Of a stretch of DNA of 64,000 bases, positions 34,214-46,900 are shown one piece after another. This DNA comes from Erpetoichthys calabaricus. Its lineage: Eukaryota > Chordata > Cladistia > Polypteriformes > Polypteridae. The notes under the pieces were generated by a model. The model had not been told where the DNA came from. It ran no database searches and was given only the letters and a program-made list of their open reading frames with translations. How positions within the stretch are numbered: the first letter of the stretch is position 1; every line of letters begins with the position of its first letter. The DNA lies in NCBI RefSeq assembly GCF_900747795.2, contig NC_041401.2:127523447-127587446 (forward strand), given 5' to 3'. Both the position numbers and the translations under genes were made by a program.

Positions 34214-34320
34214 TTTAATTATAAGCAGTATACAGTACATTATTTAAATAAAGGTAACAATTTATATGTAAAATGTAATATACATGCTTTAATGTATTTC
34301 TTCATAATAATGATATCAAG

Positions 34321-34666
34321 GGCGGCACGGTGGCGCAGTGGTAGCACTGCTGTCTCGCAGTTAGGAGACCCGGGTTCGCTTCCCGGGTCCTCCCTGCGTG
34401 GAGTTTGCATGTTCTCCCCATGTCTGCGTGGGTTTCCTCCGGGCACTCTGGTTTCCTCCCACAGTCCAAAGACATGCAGGTTAGGTGGATTGGCGATTCT
34501 AAATTGGCCCTAGTGTGTGCTTGGTGTTTGTGTGTGTGTCCTGCAGTGGGTTGGCACCCTGCCCAGGATTGGTTCCTGCCTTGTGCCCTCTGTTGACTGG
34601 GATTGGCTCCAGCAGACCCCCATGACCCTGTAGTTAGGATTCAGTGGGTTGGAAAATGGATGGATG
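34321..34666 (+). mobile_element. Full-length tRNA-derived SINE
   Basis: It starts ggcggcacggtggcgcagtgg (A-box TGGCGCAGTGG) with B-box GGTTCGCTTCC at about 34373. The body has the 'cctcccacagtccaaagaca' region and the tail ends tggaaaatggatggatg. An exact 15-bp target duplication aataatgatatcaag flanks it (34306-34320, 34667-34681), so it is a fairly young insertion. The tail is shared with L2-type LINEs, the likely source of its mobility. Confidence 0.93.
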
Positions 34667-34681
34667 AATAATGATATCAAG

Positions 34682-35621
34682 TATTCATGTTAGTATTCTA
34701 ACTACACACAGCTCCAAGAGGATAGCTCTTCGAAATCTAAATCGATTTAGAAGCCAATCATAATCATTTGTAAATACACTTGCTCTCTTCTACCAAGTTG
34801 AATTGAAATCCTTTATTGTCATTGTATGGTACAATGAGATTCAATTTGTAACTCCTCTATAAACTTATTTTCGTATAAAATAATAAAAAAAAAAAAAATA
34901 GGATAAAAAACAATGAAAAATATACTAATATTTCTCAAAAAAGAGAATGCAATTATTCTGCTTTCTCTTTTCTGGATACTTCTAACATTGATGGTTGTTG
35001 TTTAATTTTCATTTTCTCTTCTCAGTAGTTTGGTCAACCACTCCTCCTACCTTTCCTCTATTTGGAGCAACAAAATTTTTCTTTTCTTACTTCGCAACCT
35101 TTCTTTTGGTTTTCCATTCCACCACTCCTTTCATACCTGTCACTGAAGCAAACCCTTCCATGTCTTTTGATTACAGGTAAGAGGGACTTGTCCCCCATTC
35201 CTGACATTTTACTGATTCATCTATTTTTTTTAAGGTTACTTGTTTAGCCCTCATTTTATTTATAACATGGGGTTCACTTTTGTTTTCCTTATGTTTACTT
35301 CTGTAGTTTCCTACTCTGTGTTTCTATAATTTCCTGCCGGGGTGACAAATAATAGCAGTTCCACTCAAAATTTCCATTATTTCTCCTTGAAATAAAATAT
35401 TTTGGGAAAACTGTTCTAGTCTTGTTTCAACACTTTGGGCATCTACTCTTCCTTCCATAAATGTGATTACATCTCTTCCTCCACTACTCTTTCCTCCTTC
35501 TTTTTCTTCTTTTTTCAGCCTACCAACCTTTTTTCAGTAATTAAGGACTCTATTTAGCTACAGTAGATATCCTGTCCTGGGTTTTCCTCAATTCATCCCC
35601 TTCCATTTCTTCACTTCTGTT
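34682..35621 (-). other. A-rich (- strand) remnant, part of an unidentified retroelement
   Basis: From about 34990 the - strand is purine-rich with broken Lys/Glu-rich frames. It is continuous, across an L1 insertion, with the zinc-knuckle region at 37.4-38.5 kb. No RT motif was found, so the family is unknown. 34682-34990 shows nothing. Confidence 0.35.
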
Positions 35622-35638
35622 AGTAATTTTCCTTTTCT

Positions 35639-37375
35639 GATCAGTTTAAATACCTAGGGGTAAATATCACAAGTAAACATAAAGCTCTTTATCAACAAAA
35701 TTTTGGCGTCTGTATGGAAAAAATTAAGCAAGACTTGCATAGATGGTCAACCCTTCATCTCACTCTAGCCGGAAGAATTAACATTGTTAAGATGAATATC
35801 CTTCCTAAACTTCTCTTTTTATTTCAAAACATTTCAATATATATCAATAAATCGTTTTTTAAACAGTTAGATTCAATAATAACCTCATTCATTTGGAACT
35901 CAAAACACCCACGTATCCGAAGAGCGACCCTACAAAGACCTCAGGCAGAAGGTGGCATGGCTTTACCTAATTTTCAGTTTTATTACTGGGCAGCAAACAT
36001 ACTAGCCATAAAAACCTGGACACAAATAATGCACATACACAGGCTTGGTCCGCAATAGAAGTAAAATCCTGTAGTACTTCTTTATATTCCCTGCTCTGCT
36101 CTCCAATAAATGAAAGTTATCGCAAATATACTAATAACCCAATTGTGCTTTACTCACTCAGAATATGGAACCAAATTAGGAAGCATTTTAAGATGGAAAA
36201 TCTTTTATCAGTGGCACCTCTGCAAAAGAACCACCTCTTTCAACCTTCGCAAGTATATCCAGTTTTTAATACCTGGAAAAGTTTTGGGATTAAAATGCTC
36301 AGTGATCTTTATATAGACAACATATTTACATCTTTTGAACAATTACGTTCAAAATTTAACCTCCCAGCTACACATTTCTTTTACTATCTTCAAATTAGAA
36401 ATTTTGTTAAACAGAAATTGCCCGATTTCCCCCACCTTGCACCCTCCACACTGCTGGAAAAAATACTGCTCAATTCCGAGGAAACAAACACTATTTCCGC
36501 AATATATAAAATGTTATTAGAGTCCCTACCTTTCAAAGATCCAAGAGGACATTGGGAAGAAGATCTCTTAATCAATATATCAGAAAAGGAGTGGAGGGTA
36601 GCAAAGCAGAGAATTCACTCGAGTTCTATATGCGCAAAGCATAGAATTATTCAACTAAAAATTATATATCGAGCTCATCTGTCTCGCTTAAAACAGTCCA
36701 AAATGTTTCCAGGCCAGGATCCAACCTGTGAGCGCTGCAACCAAGCTCCTGCCTCACTGGGTCACATGTTCTGGGCCTGCACCAAACTAACATCATTTTG
36801 GACAAAAATTTTTAAGTGCCTCTCAGACAGCCTTAGTATCACAATCCCTCCTAACCCACTAACAGCTGTGTTTGGTGTCCTTCCAGATGGACTGGAATTG
36901 GAGAAGGACAAGCAAACGGTGATTGCATTCACTACACTCTTGGCACGCAGACTTATTTTGTTAAATTGGAAGAATCCTAATTCTCCTCTTATAAGTCAGT
37001 GGGAAACCGATGTTTTATATTATTTGAAATTGGAAACAATCAAATTTTCAGTTAGAGGATCTGTACAAAATTTTTTCAAAACATGGCAGGATTTAATCAA
37101 TATTATTTTAGGATAAGAGAAATAACTATTATTGCATTTAACTCCCTTCTCCATCTCTTATTTATATAGATATTTACTTCTCCCCTTCTTTTGTCTAATG
37201 TTGCCTTATTAAAAAGCTTAAAGAAATTTTCCTTTAGCTAAGCTCTCCTTCTCAGGGGTGGGGTCTGATTCGTTTTCAAATTTGTTGGGTTATAAATTGA
37301 TCTGTTTGTATGGAATGATTACAATGAAAATTAATAAAATAAAAATATTAAAAAAAAAAAAAAAAAAAAAAAAGA
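35639..37375 (+). mobile_element. 5'-truncated L1-type LINE with poly(A) and perfect TSD
   Basis: Same family as the copy at 18-23 kb. It begins after the RT active site (FKYLGVNITSKHKALYQQNF). It continues through the thumb and C-terminal domain in frames starting 35714 and 36145 (a 323-codon frame to 37116), including CERCNQAPASLGHMFWAC. The 3' UTR ends in a 23-base A run near 37371. The 17-bp duplication agtaattttccttttct lies at 35622-35638 and again at 37376-37392. There is at least one frameshift near 36050. An exact TSD and long A tail mark it as young. Confidence 0.93.
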
Positions 37376-37392
37376 AGTAATTTTCCTTTTCT

Positions 37393-38520
37393 TCCTACAA
37401 TTCCTCAGCTATCACTTTGTCTCTTGTTTTATTTGTTTCTATAATATTTGTAAATGAGACAGGCCAATCCTTAAAGACACGAGACTTCTGTCTACATAGA
37501 TTGCATTTTATTTGCTGCCAACGTTCTCTGGGGAAACAACTTTATAACTTCTGCAATTTCACACTTTAGGGCTTTATGTCCCTCCTTACAACACCTTCTG
37601 CATACTTGAGGTCGGCCAGGGTAAAGCACACGTTCCATTACTGCCCTTATTTTTATCACTGAGGGCAACTGTTTTACCTTTTCTGTGCCAATATTCTCCT
37701 TTAATGCAACATCAAATTTATATAGCCTATTTTTATTCAGTCCTCATCTGTCACTTGTATAATTTGGAAAACTGCAACAGACAGGTAGAATGTCTGGTAT
37801 TTTAACTTTCTCAGTATACTGTATATTATCACATTTACCTTTTTCTAATCTGTAACTCAAAGGTAATGTATAACATTTTTTCAATGTTGAACAAGTGTCT
37901 TTCTCTTTGTTTACTGTCATAACACATTTACCATACAATTCTCATTTTTTTTAAATCTACTTCAAAAGTACTTTTAGCGGGAAAGGCAAAAAGGAATTCT
38001 ATCTCACCAGGGAAGAAGTTCAAAATTCGCTGCAGCACCTTCTTAATGAATTCAGCATGATCCATCTGTTCTTCTTTGAGCTTAGATCAAAGTACATTTT
38101 TTTCCTTTTTCTCCCATCCTCTGGTATTTGACATATGGGTAACCAAAATCTACCAGGTTCCTGATGATCATCTCTTTCATTTTCAACATCCATCATGCCA
38201 CTGTCTGGTATGAATACCGAATATCTGGGTCTCACTGCTTCCACCATTTTTCTGCAAGTAAAGTTAAACTTGCCGTGCACCAAGGGAAGCAGAAATACCA
38301 GAGGGCGGACATGCTTACCGGTCCTGCCCTGGATCCAAGGCCCATGGGGTGCTCCCTATACCTGACCTGGGAGAACCACTATGATTATCATTTGTATCCA
38401 TTGATACAGTACCAATGTTTACTAGGATTATTTCATGGTGTCTGGTGGAAACGGGAAGATTGCTATTGTGATGTAGCTTCTGGTATACCAGTTTATCAAA
38501 GAAAACACCATTAAATCAGC
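37393..38520 (-). other. Unidentified retroelement-like region with a zinc knuckle
   Basis: On the - strand, frames in 38283-38020 (87 codons) and 37938-37744 (64 codons) are short. At about 37625-37560 there is YPGRPQVCRRCCKEGHKALKC, a CCHC-type knuckle preceded by the 'YPGQP' turn found in gag-like ORF1 proteins of some non-LTR elements and their domesticated relatives. No RT, protease or LTR was found. It is broken. Family unknown. Confidence 0.4.
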
Positions 38521-39512
38521 TTCCACAATCACAAAAAAAAATCTTCAGAACATTTAGAAAAAATTGTTTGCTAGCCATTTTCAAGTTCTTCTTTCTCACA
38601 GTGCAAAGGTGTGGGAGTCATCAGGAACAATTTACAGGGTTGCTGCAAAGTGGACGTTCCATTTGCAAATATACTAATTTTATGCAAATGTAGTTTTCTC
38701 TGCCACTGTAACTTTACAGCAATACAATTATTGTTAATCCTAGTCTTGCACATTGAAACAATTAATTGTTATGACAGCTAAACACTGCTTAAATGTAAGT
38801 TTACTTGCATTTATCTATTTAAAACCAAAGTTTTAACCATTTATTGTATTAGTGCTTTGACTGTAAAAATACATACTGTAGTTAAAGTATTTTTACAGTT
38901 TATTTACTTTTTATAGTGTATTTGTCTGTATTCCCCAAAAGTTACATCAAGTTGAGCTTTAAAGGTCCCTAAAGCCCTTCTCCTGTCTACCTCACTATTT
39001 GGTCACCAATTCCTTGTGTTTGTGGTTCTCTGTGTGAATGAAAACCTTCTAATCTTTATATGATATCAAACAAGTTTTCATCAGTGCCCCTGTAGCTAGA
39101 ATTTCATTTTTATCTGTCATCTTACGACATATAAGTGAAACAGTATGAAAATGAACAAACAGAAATTGTTCCATAATGCAAAATGTACCAGTTCAAATAC
39201 AATTTTACAGTAATTTGTTGACTTACAAAGGAAGATGGGTTTAGCAAGCTGTAATTACACAATACACTTTCAATACAGTATTTTATAGTGAGAAATTACA
39301 GTTAACTCCTTTGAAATGTAGGTAGTTTTAGACTTTGTACTTTCAATTAATTTTTTTACCATCCTGGAAATCACTTTTAAGGTCCTAGTAAGGGCACAGT
39401 AACTCTTAATGGCTGTGTGCTTTCATTATGTCTTTAAAACATTTTTTTTATTCTGAGGGAGCTGGAACATCTCCACTAAGATACAACTAATACGGCAAAA
39501 CAGTGCAAATAC

Positions 39513-39515
<3 letters not shown>
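38521..39515. other. Intergenic, nothing recognised
   Basis: AT-rich. No gene or clear repeat. Confidence 0.45.

Positions 39516-39568
<53 letters not shown>
39516..39568. repeat. (TA)n microsatellite
   Basis: About 26 perfect TA units. Confidence 0.97.
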
Positions 39569-39569
<1 letters not shown>

Positions 39570-40032
39570 CATGAAAAGAAAGGTATACTAAAATGAACAT
39601 ATACTGTATTCACTGTTGATGTGAGAGAAACACATAGACATTAAATTACTAAAGCCAAGTGATGGAAAAGGATTGAAAAAAATCAAATGACTAGGCACAA
39701 TGGAATTTATGGTCAAGCCTCTGGACTTCTTTGAAAAGTCATACTGCTCACTGTCACCACTCATACCAAATCTTTTGGCTGCAGTCACTTTTCTTTATGT
39801 CACAGTATGCTAACTAGGGCTGTTGATCCAAGAAGAAAAGCATCTTCTGCTAGGAATGTTTCACGAGGTGTGAAGTTTCTGAGATTTGGCCCAGAGACTG
39901 TTACATTATTTCAAAAACCTCTTGACGTGTGTCATTTTTGTTCAAGTGGGCATAGTATCATTTTGGAGCCGAGCGCATCCTCAGGCATCAGATCATCTCT
40001 TAAAAGGACATTGTATTTTCATTTTGTTATTC

Positions 40033-40113
40033 TTATCTCTGCCGAGGTGCTAGAATTTGCTCGAGACAATTGCTGAGATGAAGTGTCACAGACTTTTAGA
40101 CTGGATATAAAAG
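40033..40113 (+). promoter_or_regulatory. nppa: ANP proximal promoter: GATA site, NKX2-5-type site, TATA box
   Basis: TTATCT (GATA site on the - strand, 40033-40038), TGAAGTG (40079-40085) followed at once by TCACA, and TATAAAAG (40106-40113) lie within 80 bp, and the ATG is 58 bp past the TATA box. TGAAGTG with a nearby TCACA is the form of the NKX2-5/T-box pair in mammalian NPPA promoters, with GATA4 close by. Binding is inferred. Confidence 0.65.
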
Positions 40114-40170
40114 TGTGCCAAAGAACTGGCTAAAATCGAGACGAGGAGTGAAGAGAACACTTGTGAGAAA

Positions 40171-40290
40171 ATGTGGATGAAGACAGCAGTTATATACACA
40201 GGAGTTTTCCTATTGCTTTGCTATTATGTTCCAGCCACAGGAAACCACCTTTCCAGCCCATACTCAAATAAAGATCTCTCCAACTTAAAG
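40171..40290 (+). CDS. nppa: ANP exon 1 coding part
   Basis: Forty codons ending ...NKDLSNLK before donor gtaagg, phase 0. It carries the signal peptide and the prosegment start, similar in form to other fish ANPs (a short stretch, then 'DL..FK'). Confidence 0.9.
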
Positions 40291-40919
40291 GTAAGGAACA
40301 CATTTTGGGATTTCAATAAATCTTTTTGCCACTTTTTGCTGAGGGTTAAGAACAGGCACTGACAAACAAGGAAGAAATCGACTACTTAACATTAACACGC
40401 ACTAAGTCTTCTTGCAAAAGAAGGACTGGAACTTATTTAAGGTTGAAAGAATCGGTTTAGTGCCTTAATACAATTCTATTGCAATACTCAGTGAAGACCA
40501 CCACACAAAGCCAAATGGAACTGGGTTGAATTTCTCTAAGAAAGACACTGTATACTGTAATAATAGTAAACCTTTAAAATAGTAATGATATTACTATGCA
40601 TTTAGGTGCTATAATAATTTAAGTCCACAAAAATTATGAAATTTTATAAGAAGAGAGCACAATGGTTTCTGAAATACACTTTTGTAACTTTTGATACATC
40701 ATACAATCACCACATAAACTAATAATACGATTTTAAGGAAACTGGAGCAATTAAAAAAAATCCATAAAATAAAGCCAGAAACTGGCAGAAGTTTAAATAC
40801 CATATCCTGACAACAATGTATTCTGTAATAATTTGTCATCTAAAAAAGACGTTATGGCAATAAAACCAAATTCAGTATAGTATCAATTTATTTTATGCAC
40901 AATATGCATACATACATTT

Positions 40920-40994
<75 letters not shown>

Positions 40995-43900
40995 ACACAC
41001 ACATACATATATACATAAACTAACATATTACTAATTTGTTTTGATACATAATTATCAAAAATTTACTTTTTGGTGCTAATATATTTTATTATGGTAACTA
41101 AATACATATAACTACACAATAAATGCCCAGTAATTCAACTTCCATTCTAAAGTCCACCCATTCAAGCATTTTTAATACCACCTATCCAGTATTGGTCTGG
41201 AAAGCAAAGTCTATTACACCAATAACTTCTACCTGAATGATTAGAAATAAAATACGACAATCAGAAATTCAGCACCATAGTATTAATTACCTGTGCTGAT
41301 TTAAGTAAAGAGTGGTTTAAAATATAGAAGTGAGTGGGTAAAAAATTATTACTGAAACCCCTTTCCCCTGAAAGTGCTGCCCCTACATAACATGTTTTCC
41401 AGCAGATGACTCTTTTAAACTATAATAACAAACTTGAAAGGCCAATGCATTTTGCAGATCTGGTTTCGCTCATTCCAAAAACTTGTAGACATTAACCACT
41501 AATAATGAAAAATGGACAATTTCTGACCAAATTTGCTCTATGAAATATGGTAAAAATGCTTTAAGGCTTTTTCAATAAAAAATAAAATGTAAGGATACAT
41601 ATTTAAAATAAATCATATTTACTTCAAAATATTTAGAACCTTTGTTAGACAGTAAGAATATAGGATTCAAGCACAAACCTAGGAAGTCTTGGATGGGAGT
41701 GTAAGACCAGGAAGGTTGACAGCCAAATGCATATTGAGATAATAATTCTGTAAAAAACTACTGTATCATGAAAAAATTTTGCTGCATTTAAAAATTACAT
41801 TACAAGACTGGCAAGGCTTAAAATTTTTATCTCAAAAATAAAATCAATCAAGCAGAGAGAGAAAATTTCACATAAGTAGTCTGCAGTTGCGACCAAGCTC
41901 AGAAAAAAAGTAAAAATCCAATAGAGAAAATAATATTACATAAAATGTTACAAATTTATTAATGATAAAAAAGTATTTATTCACTAGCCACATGTGCTTA
42001 TTGCAATACTGTGTTGTGAAGAACAAATACATTTAAAAATGTAAAGGTACAGAAATAACACAACTTTTTAATACAATATACTGGGATATAGTGTAGCAAT
42101 AGAAAGAGGCCAACTGGTTAGTCTTGGTATTCTGTAGAACCTCACCAACAGTTGGAGACACTTAGGAATTGGCAGTAAGAAATATCCACTACTCTGAAAC
42201 AATAGGTGGTGTTGTGATAGAACTCTGTGCAAGTCTGTGGAAATGCAAACTATTGGCTTTCAACATCTGTGACTTATTTTATCAAGTAAAGTAAAACAAA
42301 ATTAACTGTTTATTGCCTCAAAATTTTGCATGTTTGATGAGGTAAATACTTACCTAATGAAAGAAGAGAAATGCAGTTGGATCAAATGCAACATCCTTCA
42401 TTATAGTCTTAACAGTGATGCATGTGTAGAAATGGCACCAATGTAGAGAAATTCCTTTAGTAAATGTTTTGGAAATATGGTTATTTTGAAGAAGGCAACA
42501 TTTAACTGTCACTTTGGGTACTGTCTTTGCCGTTACTACACATCAAAGCTTAATGGTGTTCCTCAAATATCTTTTAAATATGCTGCTGCATTTCTATTTT
42601 GTCAAGAAAGACTATTTTTGTTGGAACAATAATGCTCTCTTTCACATTGTATGTGTAATCACCCAATAGTTTACCTCTTTTCACAGGAATACAATACTAG
42701 TTCTGATTGATACCAATGACAATGTTTTTCATTAACATCAAATACATTTTGTTTTATTTGAAGGAATGGCATCACTGCTGTAATAAGAATTCCACACACT
42801 GATAGAATCAGAACCAACAGCACATGTAGGTTAGACTATTAAATCTACTGTTCCATCCATATACTTTTTTGAATATGCTTCTTCCTTTATGGGGGTTATA
42901 GGGAGCTACTGCTGATTCTGGCAGCACTTTCAACATTAAAACAAAACCCTACCCTCAGTAAGATATCAGTCCATTAATATGAACAATCAAGTACACACAC
43001 ATGCACTCTAGACCAATTAACCTAACATGTAGGTCTTCTCTCATTTTAATTACATGTAGGCCGAACACGAGTGGAATGGGAAAAGAAAACACAGCCTGGA
43101 ATTGTTAGGCAGCAGCACAGATCATAATGCTACTGTTCTGCTGCCAAAATTACTAGGTAATAATTATCGCAAGTTTTTCCTCCATGTACCTGTTGATAAG
43201 TTTACAGTTGCTATGGTCGTTTTCAGTAGGGATACAGGGTAGTAGGGATGGTTTAAATAAGCAGCAACAAGTAAACTAAATGACACATAGTTTCTTTCCA
43301 TTTAATAATCTTCTGAGAAACTGATCCCTCATTTATCAGCACCAACTAGTTTGCACAAACTTTAGTCAGAATATTTCTGACAAGGACTTATGTGAATTGG
43401 GTGAATGAACTTCATTATGTACTTAAAGATCTACTTTTTGTCCAAGAATATAAATATTAAGACTTTTGGAAAGACTGATATATACTTTAATTTCCCACTT
43501 CTTCATCTGTGGAACAAGGCTACCGTAGTTTTGCTGCAGGCAAAATGTCTGAACTAAAAACTCACATTAAGAAAATCTTTGAACACAAGGTCTACTCTAT
43601 AGTAAATGGAAAATTGCTCACACTATGTTATATTTATAAAAAAAAAAGACCTAATTAAAGAAAGAGGTGAAAACCAAACATATAACACAGAATCAGATGT
43701 TATAAGTTCACTTGGAGGTTGTCTGGTACTCTCAAAATAGAAGGATGTGGTAGAGGAGTGTGACAAGCTGCTGAATCCTCCCATATCAAATCCAGTTTGA
43801 AGCTTTGTAGGACCAAGACACATACAGGGAAAAAATAATATCAGGAAGGCAGCAGCAAGATCTGCTGTAGGGACAGACGGGATTCCTTATCAGGTGTAGA

Positions 43901-46900
43901 AGAGCTGCTTAAGATTTACAAGAACACTCTGGAAGCTACTGAGGGTGGTATGAACAAAAAGAGAGAATGTCAGACAGTTGGAAGGTGGCAGAGGAATACT
44001 TTATTCTAAAGGAAGAAGTGTGATAAACTCTCGCAGTTTTGTAGCATACTTCTTTAAATTGTCATCATATTTCTTATAAATGAAGTTATCCCCTTGTAAA
44101 GCAAATGACAGCCAATTTATTTCACATTTCATAATATATTTTATGTATTTGCTCCACTTGTGCCTTGCACTTTGTCAGCTGTGATGAATCACTTATTGGC
44201 GATAAGCCCGCACTGATCTGTTGAATCCAGATCATGAAACCACTGAGATGACAGGAGGGCTGCAAAGGTGAGGATGCTTACCTTTGTGGATATGACTTAA
44301 TAGTAAACTGAACTTGTATGCATGACAATGAGGTTTTTTTAACATCAAAGACCAATGTCATTCATATACTTACTTGGGTGCTGTTACAGGTGAAGGCTGT
44401 TTTTAAGTAAGAGCTAATCTACAAACAGAAGTTATTTTGCACAATTAAACCAAATGTTTTAAAATGGGTAGTGATTTTTACATTTCATTTCAACAAACAT
44501 AGATCACCGAATGCATATTTTCCTGGTATTTCTATGTTTTCATTTAGACTTCAATTTGATCCCATAATTCAAAAGCATTCATACTGTCTTTTAAGGAGAA
44601 TATAGAAATGATATGATGTATGTGTGTGTGTAAGTCATCATGCTTTCTGATGGACTGGCATGAAGTCTAAAATGGGATTCTGTCTTTAATGTATTGTTGT
44701 TGGCATAGGCTATAGTGAACAAATAAAATAAGAGTAGGCAGATTTCTTTACTTTACTTTTAACAAAAGAATACCTACTGAGGTGCATGAAGGCATCTTTA
44801 AACAACAGTGTAACAATCTTAATGAATTAAAAAAAAAATCTAACAACAGTATGATGCAACAAAGCCATTTTATAAAGTACATATTCCATATTAAAAAGAC
44901 TACAGAATGACAATGATCTGTAGCTAGATTTACATAGCTGCATCAGCAGTTTTACACGATAAATTAGGGAGGGCCAATTTGTGAAAAATATATTTCTGGG
45001 CAGTGTGGAGGAAAACAGGCAGTACAGGGTGAAGTGCTAGGGTAACACTGAGATTCCTGCTTAATACAGACAACATTAACAGAGAAATTAACAAAAAAAA
45101 CAAATGAGATGAAAGCAAAATGTAAACTAATTGCTAACAATTGTTTTAGGAATGCTTATGTGGGCCCACAGAACCACAGGCGGAAAGCAAGTGAGCAATA
45201 GACGCATTCATGCATACACATATTTATATACATACATACTGTAAGTACTCAGCTGAGTTCTGGTTTTCAGATGAAGGTGACACCCTCGGCTGGCTGGATC
45301 ACAGCTCAGTTGCTATAAATGGTCAAATCAAATCAATTCTGTGGCACTCACAAGTTCCTGAGCTTGCTCATCAGTGCTGAAAAAGATCAGCTACTAGTTA
45401 ATATTAGCTTATGGTACAGACTAAAAATGCCATTCTTAATGCCCAAAAAGGCAATTTAATTGTCAGGAAACAGTCATTCATAAATAACAACTTAAATTAT
45501 GGGAGCAGGATGAAGCTCCTGTGAAGAGAGGAAAGGCGGCACATGGACACTGGGAGAGAGGCCCGTGAAGAGGGTGATTGGTGCTGGGAGCACTGTGTGC
45601 TGTGCGGGACTGTACTTTATTAATAAACCCGTGTGTTTTTGTAAAGTGTTGGTGTCTGTCTGGTGGTGTTCGGACCCTTGTCTCACAAGGGTTAAAGCAC
45701 AGCAAGTCAGAAAAATGTATACGAGTAGGTAAAATATTCTGAAGTGGACAATTGACTTGAAAAATCAAGTAAAGTTATTCTTTGAAGATTTAAGTAATGT
45801 AAATTTATTTAAATTCTGCAATTCAGCTTTGAGGGCTGTCTATAATTAATAAAGGGTCAAATGTAACACACCTACAGCTTTCTGAAATTGCAAATTATTG
45901 TAAGGTTTAGTGTACATGTACTTCGTTCTTCTTCATTATAACATAAGGCATTTACTAAGGAATGCTAAGAAGGTTCTTAAAACAGTAATTTTCATAGGTT
46001 GTTGACAAGAACCATACCACACTTTATGCATGCATTAAAAATAATGTGTTATTTCTAATAACATTACCTTACCTGTCCTTCAGAAAACATGCATAAAGTA
46101 TTATTAAGGGATTATGTGGATTTGCATTGCTTTAGATAAAAGTGAGATCTAATGTGAACTTGAATTTGCAAACACTTTCAGCAGACTGATAAATAAACAA
46201 TCTCAATTACACAAAATATTTGTTTAAAATTATGAAAAAAATGTGTAAAACATACATATATATGAGAAATTGCATCACTATAAAAAATTGCTGACATCAT
46301 TCTTACAAGTGAAATTGGAAGATGTGCTGCATGTTGTGTTACTGCTATGTGGCAGTTAATTAAAATAAAAATTTTTCTCCACAAAGATTTTTTTTTAATT
46401 CGCCCACAAAGGAGCAAAGGTAGCTGAGTATTTGGTAGAATTGTGTGGAAATGTTACTTGTATTCAAAACTAGCATTGGTGAGATGTGGCAAGGAGGGGC
46501 GAGGCAGAAAGTAGTTGTAGAAATCGACAAGTCCACAAATTAATAACCGATGTTGTAGTGAAGAATAGTTAAAAGGAACAGCGATTCCATAGTGGAAAGA
46601 AGTTAAGGCATATAAATAATAATTGGATAGCGCACCATACAGTATTCGTACAGTAAACTGTTAGTGCTAGTGGAAAGCGAGGGCATACACATGTATTCCA
46701 TAGGAAGAAAACATTTATTTAAATAAATGTAGGAGGCTGAGTTGAAAGCATTTAAGAGGTGGGCGCGGTGGTGGTAGAAGCAAAAAAGCGAATAAGTAAA
46801 TAACTAAGTGTGTTTTTTTAGTAAAGAGGAAGTGGTGTGTAAAGAGTTTTACATTTCTTAGCAGTCAATAAAGTTAGCACAATTAAGAAGGCAAGAGTGT

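Noticed and set aside
34321-34395. tRNA gene
   Set aside because: A- and B-box are present but this is the head of a SINE with body, tail and target duplication; it does not fold convincingly as a tRNA.
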